From: RYN-230 sp963782185
GTDB taxonomy: Bacteria; Actinomycetota; Actinomycetes; Streptosporangiales; Streptosporangiaceae
Reading direction: 5' to 3'
Length of the DNA: 64,000 bases
Assembly (NCBI GenBank): GCA_963782185.1
Contig: CAWAJB010000018.1
Location: forward strand, 1 to 64,000
Below, in pieces: positions 15,768-25,736 of the stretch (its first letter is position 1; each line of letters opens with the position of its first letter). Made by a program: the position numbers and the translations under genes. The notes under the pieces are model-generated. The model saw only the letters and a list, made by a program, of their open reading frames with translations, searched no databases and was not told the DNA's origin.

Positions 15768-17346
15768 ATGGGACTGTCCGGTGCGCGGCCGCAGGCGAGG
15801 CGGGCAGCCGGCGGTTTCGCGACCGGGCTGCGCTCGACCGGGCGGGCTGGCGCGTCCACGGCCCGGGGCACCGGGCGGGTCATCCGCCGGATGACCCAGG
15901 CCTCCGGGGCCGGGCGGACCGGCCTGGACCGGGTCATCGAGCTGACCGCGGCGGGCGCCGCGGCCGACGCGTTCGTGGCGGTCGCCCTGGCCGGGACGCT
16001 GTTCTTCAGCACCTCGGTGGACCAGGCCCGGGGGCGCATCGCGCTGACCCTGCTCATCACGATGGCCCCGTTCGCCGTGCTGGCCCCGTTCATCGGGCCG
16101 ATGCTGGACCGCGTCAGGGACGGCCGCCGGTACATCATGGTCGGCACCCTGCTGGCCCGCGGCCTGCTCTGCTGGGGGATGGCGGGCGCGGTCCAGCACA
16201 GCGACACGGTGACCCTGCTGCCGGCCGCGTTCGGCGTGCTCGTGCTGCAGAAGGCCTACGGGGTGACCCGCAGCTCCGTCACCCCCCGGGTGCTCCCGGC
16301 CCGGATCACGCTGGTGTCGGCGAACGCGCGGATCTCGCTCGCGGCGCTCATCGCCTCCACGGCCGGGGTCGGCGTCGCGGCCGGGGTCTCGTTCCTGGCC
16401 GGCGGCGGCACGGCCGGGGCGACCTGGGTGCTGCGCGTCGGCACCCTGGCCTACCTGGCCGCCATCGCGCTGGGGATCAGGCTGCCCACCCGGGTGGACC
16501 AGCGTGACCCGCAGCCGTCCGATCCCGGCGCCGGCGCCCCGGAACCCGCCCCAGCCGGGGCCGCCGCCCCAGGGCCCGGTCCGGGGGCCGGCCCTGGTCC
16601 AGGGGCCGCCCACGGTCCGGGGGCGGGACCCGGGGGCGGGACCCGGGGCGGGACCCGGGGCGGGACCCGGGGCGGGACCTGCGCCGCGGCCGGCGACGGC
16701 CGGGGCACCGCCACGGCGCGCCAGCTGGGCCACCACCCTGCGCAGCGTGGGCCCGATCGTGGGCGAGGCCATGCGCGGCAACGCGGCGCTCCGCGCCTTC
16801 TCCGGCTACATGATCTTCTTTCTCGCCTTCCTGCTGCGCACCGTGCACTTTCCCGGCACCAGCGACAAGCTCGCGCTGGGCGCGATGATCGCCGCCGCCG
16901 GGGCGGGCGGGTTCATCGGGACCGGGATCGGCGCGCTGCTGAAGGCCCGTGCCCCGCACCTGATCCTGTTCGCGCTGCTCTGCGCGTCCACCGCGATCAC
17001 CGCGGCCTGCGCCGCGTTCTTCGGCCTGTGGGCGGCGCTCGTCGTGGCCCTGGTCGCGGCGTTCAGCCAGGTGCTCGCCAAGCTCGCGCTGGACTCGATC
17101 GTGCAGCGCGAGATCCCCGAGGAGATCCGTTCCTCGACCCTGGCCGCGTCGGAGACCATCCACCAGCTGGCCTGGGTAGCGGGCGGGCTGGCCGGGCTGG
17201 CCATGTCCATCACGGACAGCGGGGTAGCGGGGCTGGCCGTGCCTGCGGCGGGCCTGGCCGCCACCGCGGTGCTGCTGCTGGCCAGCAGGCGCCGCCGGAT
17301 CCTGGCGGCCCGGGCCGCAGCGGCCCGGGTGCAGCGCCGTCCATGA
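15768..17346 (+). CDS. MFS transporter interrupted by a +1 frameshift in a G run
   Basis: Two consecutive frames make one 12-helix transporter. From the ATG at 15768 the first frame encodes helices 1-6 (DAFVAVALAGTLFFSTSVDQARG, APFIGPMLDRVRDGRRYIMVG, VLPARITLVSANAR) and enters a Gly/Pro/Ala linker. The second frame, open to 17346, encodes helices 7-12 (SGYMIFFLAFLLRTVHFPG to AATAVLLLASRRRR). Both halves are family-typical and neither alone is a complete transporter. The linker DNA has 12-base repeats in which the first unit carries five G (16632-16636) instead of four. Removing one G joins the halves as a GPGA-repeat linker. Sequencing error, phase variation or decay are all possible. Confidence 0.7.
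16624..16680. repeat. 12-bp GC-rich tandem repeat in the MFS linker
   Basis: Four and a half copies of CGGGACCCGGGG. The first copy is 13 bases long because of an extra G (run 16632-16636), which is where the reading frame of the transporter breaks. Copy-number or homopolymer slippage here would switch the frame. Confidence 0.85.
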
Positions 17347-17435
17347 TGCCGGACAATATCTGCCACATGGCGCCCCTTTTCGACCGGGATCATGGACCCG
17401 TACGGCCCCGGCGCGGGGGGGTCGGGCGGGGCGGG

Positions 17436-17819
17436 CTAGGCTTCGAGGTCGTCGGCGACGGCGCGGAGCACGGTCGCGATCTTCTTCCCGTCGCGGGCGT
17501 CCGGGTGCCTCCCCCGCCGGTAGGCGGCGGACACCCCGTCGAGCAGCTTGATCAGGTCCTCGACGATCACGACCATCTCGTCGGGGGTCTTCCGGCTGAC
17601 CTTGGCTACCGTCGGCGGCGGCTCGAGCAGCCGGACCTGGAGGGCCTGGACTCCCCGGCGCCCCTCGGCCACGCCGAACTCGACCCGCTGGCCGGGCCGC
17701 AGGGCGGTGCTGCCCGCAGGCAACGCCGTGGAGTGCACGAAGACCTCACCGCCGTCGTCGCGGGTGAGAAAGCCGAACCCTTTGTCGGCGTCATACCATT
17801 TGACCTTGCCAGTGGGCAC
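17436..17819 (-). CDS. Cold-shock-domain protein with C-terminal extension
   Basis: A 127-residue protein from the GTG at 17819. Residues 1-66 are a cold-shock domain: TGKVKWYDADKGFGFLTRDDG contains RNP1 (KGFGFL) and EVFVHSTAL contains RNP2, then FGVAEGRRGVQALQVRLL. The remaining 60 residues are an alpha-helical tail (DEMVVIVEDLIKLLDGVSAAYRRG, then KKIATVLRAVADDLEA) found in the longer streptomycete-type Csp paralogue. It should bind single-stranded RNA or DNA in the cytoplasm, and the tail may mediate oligomers or a partner. It is flanked by the MFS and HAAS-like membrane genes. Confidence 0.88.
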   Translation of the reverse strand: MPTGKVKWYDADKGFGFLTRDDGGEVFVHSTALPAGSTALRPGQRVEFGVAEGRRGVQALQVRLLEPPPTVAKVSRKTPDEMVVIVEDLIKLLDGVSAAYRRGRHPDARDGKKIATVLRAVADDLEA

Positions 17820-17898
17820 GGACCTGACCTTATGCAGTAGAGCGGGCGGGCGGGCGCAGGAGCAGCAACTCTAGGTTATCGGTCCCGCCCGGCGTACG

Positions 17899-19267
17899 TT
17901 AGCGGGGACGCTGCCAGGGAGGAAGGGTCCGTATCCGCGGGCCGCGGCGCAGCCGCCAGACGAGATACCCCGCGCACAGCACGCAACCTGCCCGGATGCT
18001 GAGCCCGACGTCGTGCTGCGCGGCGTGGTAAAAAGCCGAGAAGAAGTTGCCCGCGGACGTCCCGGCGCGGATCAGCAGGACCACGAACGTGAACAGGGGC
18101 GGCCCCGCCAGGGCTATCCACTTATCGCGCGCGTCCCAGCGCCGGGACCGGAGCGCGACGATTCCCCCGATCAGCCAGAACGGGAACGGCAGGATCAGGC
18201 CGCCGACGCCCAGCAGGATGACGGAGACGGCCTCCAGTGGGTGCTTGCGGGCCAGGGCCCATGCTTCCGCGAGTACCGCCGGGGGCGGGCGGCGCCGGCT
18301 CACCGGGGGTTCTTCCGTCTCGGCGGGCTGCTCCATGCCGGGGACGATCGACTGCGGCCCGGTCTCGCCGGGCGGCGGGGCGGGGCGGGGGCGCATCCAG
18401 CCCGGCGGGGTTTTCCCGGGCTCTGGCGCGGTCCTGTCCGGAGCGGTCCTGTCCGGAGTGGCCCCGTCCGGAGCGGTCCCGTCCGGAGCGGTCCCGTTCA
18501 GCCCGGCCTTGTCTGGCTGGACCTGGTCTGGCCCGGCCTGGTCTGGCTGGACCTTGTATAGCGGAACCTGGCCTGGCCCGGCCTGGTCTGGACCTGGCCT
18601 CGTCTAGCTGGGCCTCGTCTAGCTGGGCCTCGTCTAGCTGGGCCTCGTCTGGGGCGGCCGTCTCCGGCTGGCCGCCGGCCAGTTCTGCCGGGGCCGGCTC
18701 TGCCCAGACCGGCTCCACCGCGTCCACCGCGTCGAGCGCGTCCAGCGGGGACATCGTCGCCTCGGGCGAGTCCGCCTGGCGCGGCACGACGGGAGCCGCA
18801 TCCAGCCGCGGAGCGTCCGCGGCTGGCCCCGCGGGTTTCGGCTGGGCCGGCCCGGTCAGCCCACGGTGCGGCCACGGTCTGGGCCTGTGCGCCTGACCCG
18901 GCCCGCGGTCGCGGCCGCGGCCGTCGGCCGGGGGTGGCGGGGCCGCGCCCCGCCGCGGCGCTTTGGCCGGCTTCCAGAGGGCGGGCGGGGCCGCGGCCGC
19001 GCCCCGCCGCCGGGCGCTGTCGAGGCGCTCGCGCTCCCGCTTGGCGAGTTCCTCCGGGTCGCCCATGGTGTTCAGCGCGCTCAGCACGTCATCGGCGTCG
19101 GCCGACGCGATCGGGCCGACCTGGGCCTCGATGGCCGCCCGGGTGCGGCCGACGAACAGCAGCCGGTCACCCTTCGGCAGGACCTTCGTCGCCGCGACCG
19201 AGACGCGCCCGAGGTAGTCACGGATCATCTGCTGAGCGGACGGCGGCGGAGCTGAGCGGCGCCTCAT
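17899..19267 (-). CDS. HAAS-like membrane protein, frameshifted in a repeat-rich linker
   Basis: From the ATG at 19267 (AGAGGA upstream), the first frame encodes a helical N-terminal domain (QQMIRDYLGRVSVAATKVLP, then DADDVLSALNTMGDPEELAKRE). This resembles the HAAS/permease-prefix family. A Pro/Ala linker follows, ending in three QLDEA pentapeptides. That frame then becomes arginine-rich nonsense. The neighbouring frame reads as a plausible linker (GPDQA and PDGTA pentads) and leads to three predicted helices (HPLEAVSVILLGVGGLILPFPFWLIGG, PLFTFVVLLIRAG, GLSIRAGCVLCAGYLVW) ending at 17899. One extra base between about 18560 and 18603 would explain the break. If instead two genes exist, the second starts near 18396. 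Function unknown. Confidence 0.55.
18431..18655. repeat. 15-bp tandem repeats coding for pentapeptides
   Basis: Two families of 15-base units lie side by side: GGTCC(T/C)GTCCGGAGC-type copies (18431-18486, degrading to about 18560) and CTCGTCTAGCTGGGC copies (about 18598-18645). On the minus strand they encode PDRTA/PDGTA, PDQAG and QLDEA pentads of the membrane-protein linker. Confidence 0.8.
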
Positions 19268-19436
19268 GCTTCGATAATCCTCTGCAAACGGGGCATTGTG
19301 GACCCGGCACGTTATCAGTTTGCCAATGCCGGCAAAGCAATAAGTACCCATCGATACGGCGAAAGCGCCTGGTGATCCGGCCAGAACACGCTGACCTCGG
19401 GGAAGCACGCCGATCCCCCGGGATGCAGGCAGACCA

Positions 19437-19470
19437 AAGGGGCGGTCCCGGTGATCCGGGACCGCCCCTT
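19437..19470 (-). terminator. Hairpin downstream of groEL
   Basis: A perfect 15-base inverted repeat (arms AAGGGGCGGTCCCGG and its complement) with a four-base loop lies 76 bases beyond the groEL stop. On the minus strand it ends CCCCTTTGGTC, a short T run. It is the likely groEL terminator. Confidence 0.8.
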
Positions 19471-19546
19471 CGGTCAGTCCGGGCAGACGGCGCGCCGTCT
19501 GCCACGTGGACTCTGCCACGGTGGGGGAGCTAGCCCCCCGGCCGGG

Positions 19547-21169
<1,623 letters not shown>

Positions 21170-21300
21170 AGGCTCCAGTCCTCCCGGGACTTGGTGGCTT
21201 TGTGTGTGAACCGGGCCGACGCCCGCGACGGCCGACCCCCCGGCGGACAGTCCCTTCCTGCCGCCGGCGAGGCCTCATCGCCCCGATTCCCGCCCTGGAG

Positions 21301-21327
21301 TTGTCACTCTCATGCCGAGAGTGCCAA
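21301..21327 (-). promoter_or_regulatory. CIRCE operator 1 (HrcA site)
   Basis: TTGTCACTC-N9-GAGTGCCAA matches the CIRCE consensus TTAGCACTC-N9-GAGTGCTAA with three mismatches. The spacer TCATGCCGA is the reverse complement of the spacer of the second copy. Confidence 0.85.
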
Positions 21328-21335
21328 CGCCTTGT

Positions 21336-21362
21336 TTAGCACTCTCGGCATGAGAGTGCAAG
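21336..21362 (-). promoter_or_regulatory. CIRCE operator 2 (HrcA site)
   Basis: TTAGCACTC-N9-GAGTGCAAG: the left arm is perfect and the right arm has two mismatches. It lies nine bases from CIRCE 1 and in mirrored orientation, so together they form a perfect 20-base inverted repeat (21305-21324 and 21339-21358). Confidence 0.9.
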
Positions 21363-21583
21363 CTGGAACCGCCCACCCGTCCCCCCGTACCTGGCCGCGG
21401 CCGGCCAGCCGGAAAGCCAGGCGTACCTGGCCATATGAGGATTCATGCCGGAAGGGACCCGGGCGCTGGGCGGGACACCGGAACGCTGACAGCGAACACT
21501 CACGTGGTGGCCGCCGCGGGCCAACCTAGCGGCCCGCGTCACGCCCGAAGGGCGCTACTGGTCATGTCCTCGGCACTCAGTAC
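21363..21583. other. Intergenic region upstream of the CIRCE pair
   Basis: Part of a 509-base gene-free stretch between the groEL start (21169) and the cold-shock gene (21679). Apart from the CIRCE pair to its left and two hairpins to its right, I see no gene, repeat or recognisable site. The groEL promoter is probably close to or within the CIRCE segment. Confidence 0.5.
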
Positions 21584-21614
21584 CTGAGGGGTGGGCCCGG
21601 GGCGCACCCCTCAG
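21584..21614 (-). terminator. Hairpin downstream of the cold-shock gene (distal)
   Basis: CTGAGGGGTG (21584-21593) and CACCCCTCAG (21605-21614) pair perfectly over ten bases around an 11-base loop. It is the second of two back-to-back hairpins following the minus-strand csp gene. Confidence 0.65.
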
Positions 21615-21618
21615 GCCC

Positions 21619-21659
21619 CTGATGGCCCGGCACCCGTCACCCGGGCACCGGGCCATCAG
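21619..21659 (-). terminator. Hairpin downstream of the cold-shock gene (proximal)
   Basis: CTGATGGCCCGG (21619-21630) and CCGGGCCATCAG (21648-21659) are perfect 12-base arms with a 17-base loop, 19 bases past the csp stop. It is a likely intrinsic, T-poor terminator of the kind common in actinomycetes. Confidence 0.75.
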
Positions 21660-21678
21660 CCGAACTTAGACGCCGAGC

Positions 21679-21879
21679 TCACACAGCCCGGACGGCCTCC
21701 GCCTGCGGGCCGCGGTCACTCTGCGTGATCTCGAATTCGACCCGCTGCCCCTCTTCGAGGCTGCGGTAGCCATCCATCTGGATGGCGGAGAAGTGCACGA
21801 ACACGTCCCTGCCACCGTCGACCGCGATGAAGCCGTAGCCCTTGTCCGCGTTGAACCACTTGACGGTGCCCTGAGCCAT
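21679..21879 (-). CDS. Cold-shock protein (CspA family)
   Basis: A 66-residue protein, a single cold-shock domain and nothing else. MAQGTVKWFNADKGYGFIAVDGGRDVFVHFSAIQ contains RNP1 (KGYGFI) and RNP2 (VFVHF), and the end VEFEITQSDRGPQAEAVRAV is typical of the short streptomycete-type Csp. The frame is open upstream, but the ATG at 21879 gives the family start. It binds single-stranded nucleic acid and melts RNA structure. It is followed by two strong hairpins and is probably monocistronic. The long leader (about 21880-22020) could hold the 5' UTR often used for cold control, although no specific element is recognised. Confidence 0.95.
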   Translation of the reverse strand: MAQGTVKWFNADKGYGFIAVDGGRDVFVHFSAIQMDGYRSLEEGQRVEFEITQSDRGPQAEAVRAV

Positions 21880-22149
21880 TACCCAACAACTCCCTAACTC
21901 CGCTCGGGCCTCGGGTTCCACCCTTGCCTTTGCGGAACCCGTCGATCGCGGCGCGGGTTAGGCGTGGGCAAGCCAGGCTTGCCGTATCACCCCGACCGAC
22001 AGCGACCGGACACGACCTTACCCCGTGCGGTGGGCGTTCGGGACCTGTAACTCCCCGAACTCAGCGGGGCCGGTTCCCGCATCTGGCCAGGACCCATGGG
22101 CGCTTACGCAGATCCTGGGCGGAAAACTGGCGGTGCGTCCCTCGAAGGA

Positions 22150-22425
22150 TCATCCGCCCGCGACGGCCGGAATCACGGACACGTGCGCGCCGGCCGGGAC
22201 CGGCGTATCCAGCCCCTGGGCGAACCTGACGTCTTCCTCGCCCACGTACACGTTGACGAACCGCCGCAGCTGGCCGGAGTCATCCACGATCCGGCCCCTG
22301 ATGCCCGGATAACTGGCGTCCAGGCCGGCGATGACCTCGCGCAACGTCCCCGAGCCGGCGGTGACCTCAGCCGCGCCGCCGGTGTAGGTACGCAGGATGG
22401 TGGGGATACGGACGGACACGGTCAT
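22150..22425 (-). CDS. ThiS/MoaD-family sulfur-carrier protein
   Basis: A 91-residue ubiquitin-like beta-grasp protein (MTVSVRIPTILRTYTGG, then LREVIAGLDASYPGIRGRI, RFVNVYVGEEDVRF) that ends in Gly-Gly. The free C-terminal GG is where such carriers are adenylated and turned into a thiocarboxylate that donates sulfur. It is closest in layout to CysO-type carriers. It lies 53 bases downstream of threonine synthase on the same strand, behind the SAM riboswitch, so both are probably in one SAM-controlled transcript. Together this suggests sulfur delivery to an amino-acid precursor, which is an inference. Confidence 0.85.
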   Translation of the reverse strand: MTVSVRIPTILRTYTGGAAEVTAGSGTLREVIAGLDASYPGIRGRIVDDSGQLRRFVNVYVGEEDVRFAQGLDTPVPAGAHVSVIPAVAGG

Positions 22426-22478
22426 GCCGGGGCCTGCCTTTCAGGGAGCGCGGACCAGCTCAGAGTGGCTGAAGGGTC

Positions 22479-23771
22479 CTATAGTGCCGCGTGACCGGAC
22501 CCCAGCGAGGCCTCGAAGGCCAGGAAGGCGTCCAGGGTGGGGCGGATGGCCGGGGGGGTGCTCACCGCACCGGCGACGGCGTCAAGCGTCTTGAGGCCGT
22601 CGCCCGAGTTGATGATCACCGTCTCGGCGTCCGGGTCCAGCTGGCCCGAGGCCAGCAGGCTGCGCAGCACGCCCAGGGTCACCCCGCCGGCCGTCTCGCC
22701 GAAGATGCCCTCGGTGGCGGCCAGCAGGCGCATGGCCGACACGACCGCGTCGTCGTCCACATCGGCCACCACCCCGCCGGTGCGGCGCACCACGTCGAGC
22801 ACGTAGGGCCCGTCGGCCGGGTTCCCGATGGCCAGCGACTTGGCGATGGTGGCCGGCCGGACCGGCTGGACCACGTCGTGGCCCTGCCGGAACGCCTCCG
22901 CGACCGGTGAGCAGCCGGTGGCCTGGGCGCCGAACACCTTGTACGGGGTGTCCTCGACCAGGCCGAGGCTCACCAGCTCCCGGAACGCCTTGTCGATCTT
23001 CACGAGCTGGGCTCCGGAAGCGACCGGCACCACGATCTGCTCGGGCAGCCGCCAGCCGAGCTGCTCGGCGATCTCGAACCCGATGGTCTTGGAGCCCTCC
23101 GCGTAGTAGGGCCGGACGTTGACGTTGACGAATGCCCAGTCCTCACGGTCGTCAGCCAGCTCGGAGGCCAGCCGGTTGACGTCGTCGTAGCTGCCCTGCA
23201 CCGGGACCATGGTGCCGCCGTACACGCCCGTGGCGATGATCTTCTGCGGCTCGAGGTCCGACGGGATGAGCACGACCGAGCGGATGCCCGCCCGTGCCGC
23301 CGCCGCCGCGACCGCGTTCGCGAGGTTGCCCGTGGACGGGCAGGCGAGGACCTTGAAGCCCAGTTCCACCGCGGCCGCGAGCGCGACGGCCACCACCCGG
23401 TCCTTGAAGGAGTGAGTCGGGTTGGCCCGCTCGTCCTTGACCCAGAGGCTGCGCAGGCCGAGCTCACGTCCCAGCTGATCGGCCCGTACCAGGCGGGTCC
23501 AGCCCGGATCGGTGTTGGGGGTACCAGCCACGTCCGGGGCCACGGGCAGCAGGCTGGCGTAACGCCAGATGCTGGCCGGCCCGGCCTCGATGGCGGCCCG
23601 GTTCAGCCTCGGGTAGTCGTACCGGACCTCGAGGGGCCCGAAGCACTCGGCGCACGCGTGGGTGGAGCCCAGCGGATAGGTCTGGCCGCATTCCCGGCAG
23701 CCCAAGCCGGTGGCGTAGCCGAAGCGGGAGGGCGCGGGCGAAGCAGGGGTGGGTGCGAGGGGTGTGCTCAC
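22479..23771 (-). CDS. thrC: Threonine synthase (with N-terminal zinc ribbon)
   Basis: A fold-type-II PLP enzyme of 430 residues that normally converts O-phosphohomoserine to threonine. An N-terminal zinc ribbon is present (Cys25-x2-Cys28 and Cys40-x2-Cys43). The PLP lysine is Lys123 in NPTHSFKDRVV, and the phosphate loop is CPSTGNLANAVAA. The start is the GTG at 23771. A SAM-riboswitch aptamer lies directly upstream and a ThiS/MoaD carrier directly downstream. That context is unusual for plain threonine synthesis: the same substrate, O-phosphohomoserine, is also a precursor for homocysteine. A role in carrier-dependent sulfur incorporation deserves thought. Confidence 0.88.
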   Translation of the reverse strand: MSTPLAPTPASPAPSRFGYATGLGCRECGQTYPLGSTHACAECFGPLEVRYDYPRLNRAAIEAGPASIWRYASLLPVAPDVAGTPNTDPGWTRLVRADQLGRELGLRSLWVKDERANPTHSFKDRVVAVALAAAVELGFKVLACPSTGNLANAVAAAAARAGIRSVVLIPSDLEPQKIIATGVYGGTMVPVQGSYDDVNRLASELADDREDWAFVNVNVRPYYAEGSKTIGFEIAEQLGWRLPEQIVVPVASGAQLVKIDKAFRELVSLGLVEDTPYKVFGAQATGCSPVAEAFRQGHDVVQPVRPATIAKSLAIGNPADGPYVLDVVRRTGGVVADVDDDAVVSAMRLLAATEGIFGETAGGVTLGVLRSLLASGQLDPDAETVIINSGDGLKTLDAVAGAVSTPPAIRPTLDAFLAFEASLGSGHAAL

Positions 23772-23788
23772 GTGGCGAGGCCTTTCTC

Positions 23789-23921
23789 CTCATCTGCCCC
23801 AGCGGCCGGATGGCCGAGGGCCGGACTTGGCACCTGTCACGGGAATGGCCTCGCGGGCACACCTCACCGTGATGGTTGCCGGGGCTTCACCGGGCCGTAT
23901 CCCTCCACCCCTCTGGATGAG
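23789..23921 (-). ncRNA. SAM riboswitch (SAM-I/SAM-IV clan) upstream of thrC
   Basis: On the minus strand, CTCATCCAGAGGGGTGGAG at 23921 downward, followed by GGCCCGGTGAAGCCCCGGCA and, further on, ACAGGTGCCAAGTCC and GGCAGATGAGGAG, are the conserved core blocks of the S-box. The P1 helix is CTCATC (about 23916-23921) with GATGAG (23789-23794). The P1 3' strand runs straight into GAGGAGAAAGG, the ribosome-binding region of thrC. SAM binding would therefore hide it, which suggests control of translation. I cannot separate SAM-I from SAM-IV by eye. Confidence 0.88.
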
Positions 23922-23998
23922 CGTTATGAAGTTGTACCCGCCACTCTAACCGACTCCCTGGCCAGCACTACCCGGCCGATCCGGCTAGCCTCGCGTGC

Positions 23999-25498
23999 AT
24001 GGACCAGAGCGGTGCTCAGCTGCCCGATGGTGCAGCGGGGCGGGACGGCGGCGAGCGGGTGCTCATCGCTTCCAACCGGGGGCCGGTCTCCTTCGCGGTG
24101 GGCGAGGACGGCTCACTGGTGGCCGAGCGGGGCGGCGGCGGCCTGGTCTCCGGACTGTCCTCGATCAGGGATCAGGCGGACGTGCTGTGGGTGTGCGCAG
24201 CGCTCAGCGACGCCGACCGGGCCGCGTCCAGGCTGGCCCTGGATGGGCGGATCGGCGCCGAGCTGACTCCTGGGAAGTCAGCCGTCCGGATGCTGGACAT
24301 CTCGCCACCCACCTTCCAGCGGGCCTACAGCGCGGTGGCCAACTCCACGCTCTGGTTCGTGCACCACATGCTGTTCGACACGTCCAATCAGCCCGCCTTC
24401 GGGCTCGCGTTCCGCCGCGAGTGGGAGTCGTTTCGCGCCTACAACGCCGCGTTCTCGGACGCGCTGGCCGAAGGGGCCGGGCCGGCGGGCCGCCAGGGGC
24501 AGGTCAAGGCGATGGTCCAGGACTATCACCTGCCACTGGTCCCGCGGATGCTCGCCGAGCAGCGGCCCGACGTCCGGATCGCGCACTTCTCGCACACCCC
24601 GTGGGCACCCCCCGACTACTACCGGCTGCTGCCGGACGAGGTGGGCCAGGAGGTGCTCGCCGGGATCCTCGGCGCGGATCACGCCGGCTTCCTCAGCCAG
24701 CGCTGGGCGGACGCCTTCCTGGACTGCTGCGCCGAGTTCCTGGGCGCAGCGGTCGACCGGGCCGCCGGCACGGTCCGGTACAAGGGCAAGCTGACCTCGG
24801 TGGCCGTTCACCCGCTCGGCGTTGACGCGGAGGAGTTGCGGCAGCGGGCGACGGCCGCCGACGTCCAGGGACAGGTGGCGGCGCTGACCGCCATCACCAC
24901 GGGCCAGCGGCTCATCGTCCGGGTGGACCGCACCGAGCTGTCCAAGAACATCGTCCGCGGCATGGCCGCCTACCGCGAGCTCCTGATCACCCACCCGGAA
25001 TGGCGCGGCCAGGTGACCCATCTGGCGTTCGCCTACCCGTCCCGTCATGACCTGCCCGAATACCGGGAGTACACGGCGCGGGTCCAGCGGATGGCCGGCG
25101 AGATCGAGGACGAGTTCGGCACCGACGCCTGGAACCCGCTGATCCTCCAGGTGAACGACGACTACCCGCGCTCGCTGGCCGCCTACCGCCTCGCGGATGT
25201 GCTGCTGGTCAACCCGATCCGGGACGGGATGAACCTGGTGGCCAAGGAAGGCCCGATCCTGTCTGAGCGTGCCTGTGCGCTGGTCCTGTCCACGGAGGCC
25301 GGCGCGGCGGCCGAACTCGGCGGCGATGCGCTCCTGGTGAACCCGTTCGATGTCACGCAGACCGCGGAAGCGCTGCACCGGGCGCTCACCATGCCGCAGG
25401 CCGAGCGGGCCCGGCGGGCCGCCGGGCTCGCGTCAGCGGGCGCGGCCTTCCCGCCCAGCGCCTGGCTCCAGTCCCAGCTCGACGCGCTCGAGGGGTGA
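23999..25498 (+). CDS. otsA: Trehalose-6-phosphate synthase (GT20)
   Basis: A 499-residue glycosyltransferase that makes trehalose 6-phosphate from a nucleotide-activated glucose and glucose 6-phosphate. Family segments: RVLIASNRGPVSF (N-terminal loop), VQDYHLPLVPRML, HFSHTPWAPPDYYRLLP, VDRTELSKNIVRG (the usual D-R-x-D-x-x-K site appears as VDRTELSKN) and NPIRDGMNLVAKE (nucleotide site). The start is the ATG at 23999. Its partner phosphatase otsB lies 1.3 kb further on, facing it, with an EEP-family gene between. Trehalose would serve as stress protectant. It is divergent from the SAM-riboswitch/thrC unit. Confidence 0.93.
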   Translation: MDQSGAQLPDGAAGRDGGERVLIASNRGPVSFAVGEDGSLVAERGGGGLVSGLSSIRDQADVLWVCAALSDADRAASRLALDGRIGAELTPGKSAVRMLDISPPTFQRAYSAVANSTLWFVHHMLFDTSNQPAFGLAFRREWESFRAYNAAFSDALAEGAGPAGRQGQVKAMVQDYHLPLVPRMLAEQRPDVRIAHFSHTPWAPPDYYRLLPDEVGQEVLAGILGADHAGFLSQRWADAFLDCCAEFLGAAVDRAAGTVRYKGKLTSVAVHPLGVDAEELRQRATAADVQGQVAALTAITTGQRLIVRVDRTELSKNIVRGMAAYRELLITHPEWRGQVTHLAFAYPSRHDLPEYREYTARVQRMAGEIEDEFGTDAWNPLILQVNDDYPRSLAAYRLADVLLVNPIRDGMNLVAKEGPILSERACALVLSTEAGAAAELGGDALLVNPFDVTQTAEALHRALTMPQAERARRAAGLASAGAAFPPSAWLQSQLDALEG

Positions 25499-25504
25499 GA
25501 TCCC

Positions 25505-25668
25505 CGGGGCGCTGCCCGGGGCCCGGGGGGCTGCCGGGCCCTGGCGGGCTGCCGGTCCGCATTCCGGGGCTGCCGGGCCGCATTCCGGGGCTGCTGGGCC
25601 CCGGGAGGCTGCCAGGCCGCATTCCGGGGCCGCTGCCCCGCCACCCCGGGTAACTGCCGGGCCGCTTC
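25505..25668. repeat. Imperfect 20-22-bp GC-rich tandem repeats
   Basis: About four or more units related to GGCTGCCGGGCCGCATTCCG fill the gap between otsA and the EEP gene. They contain no start or stop signals. They can fold on themselves and may act as otsA terminator. Confidence 0.65.
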
Positions 25669-25736
25669 CCGGGATAATGAGACGCCTGGAGCCGAACGCG
25701 GCCGCCGGTATCGCCGGATTGAGGTGGGGTGAGCCT

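Noticed and set aside
14685..16781. Extension of the DUF3027 frame to 698 codons
   Set aside because: The extra N-terminal 375 codons lie opposite the MFS gene and read as Gly/Pro/Arg-rich nonsense; the family starts near 15653.
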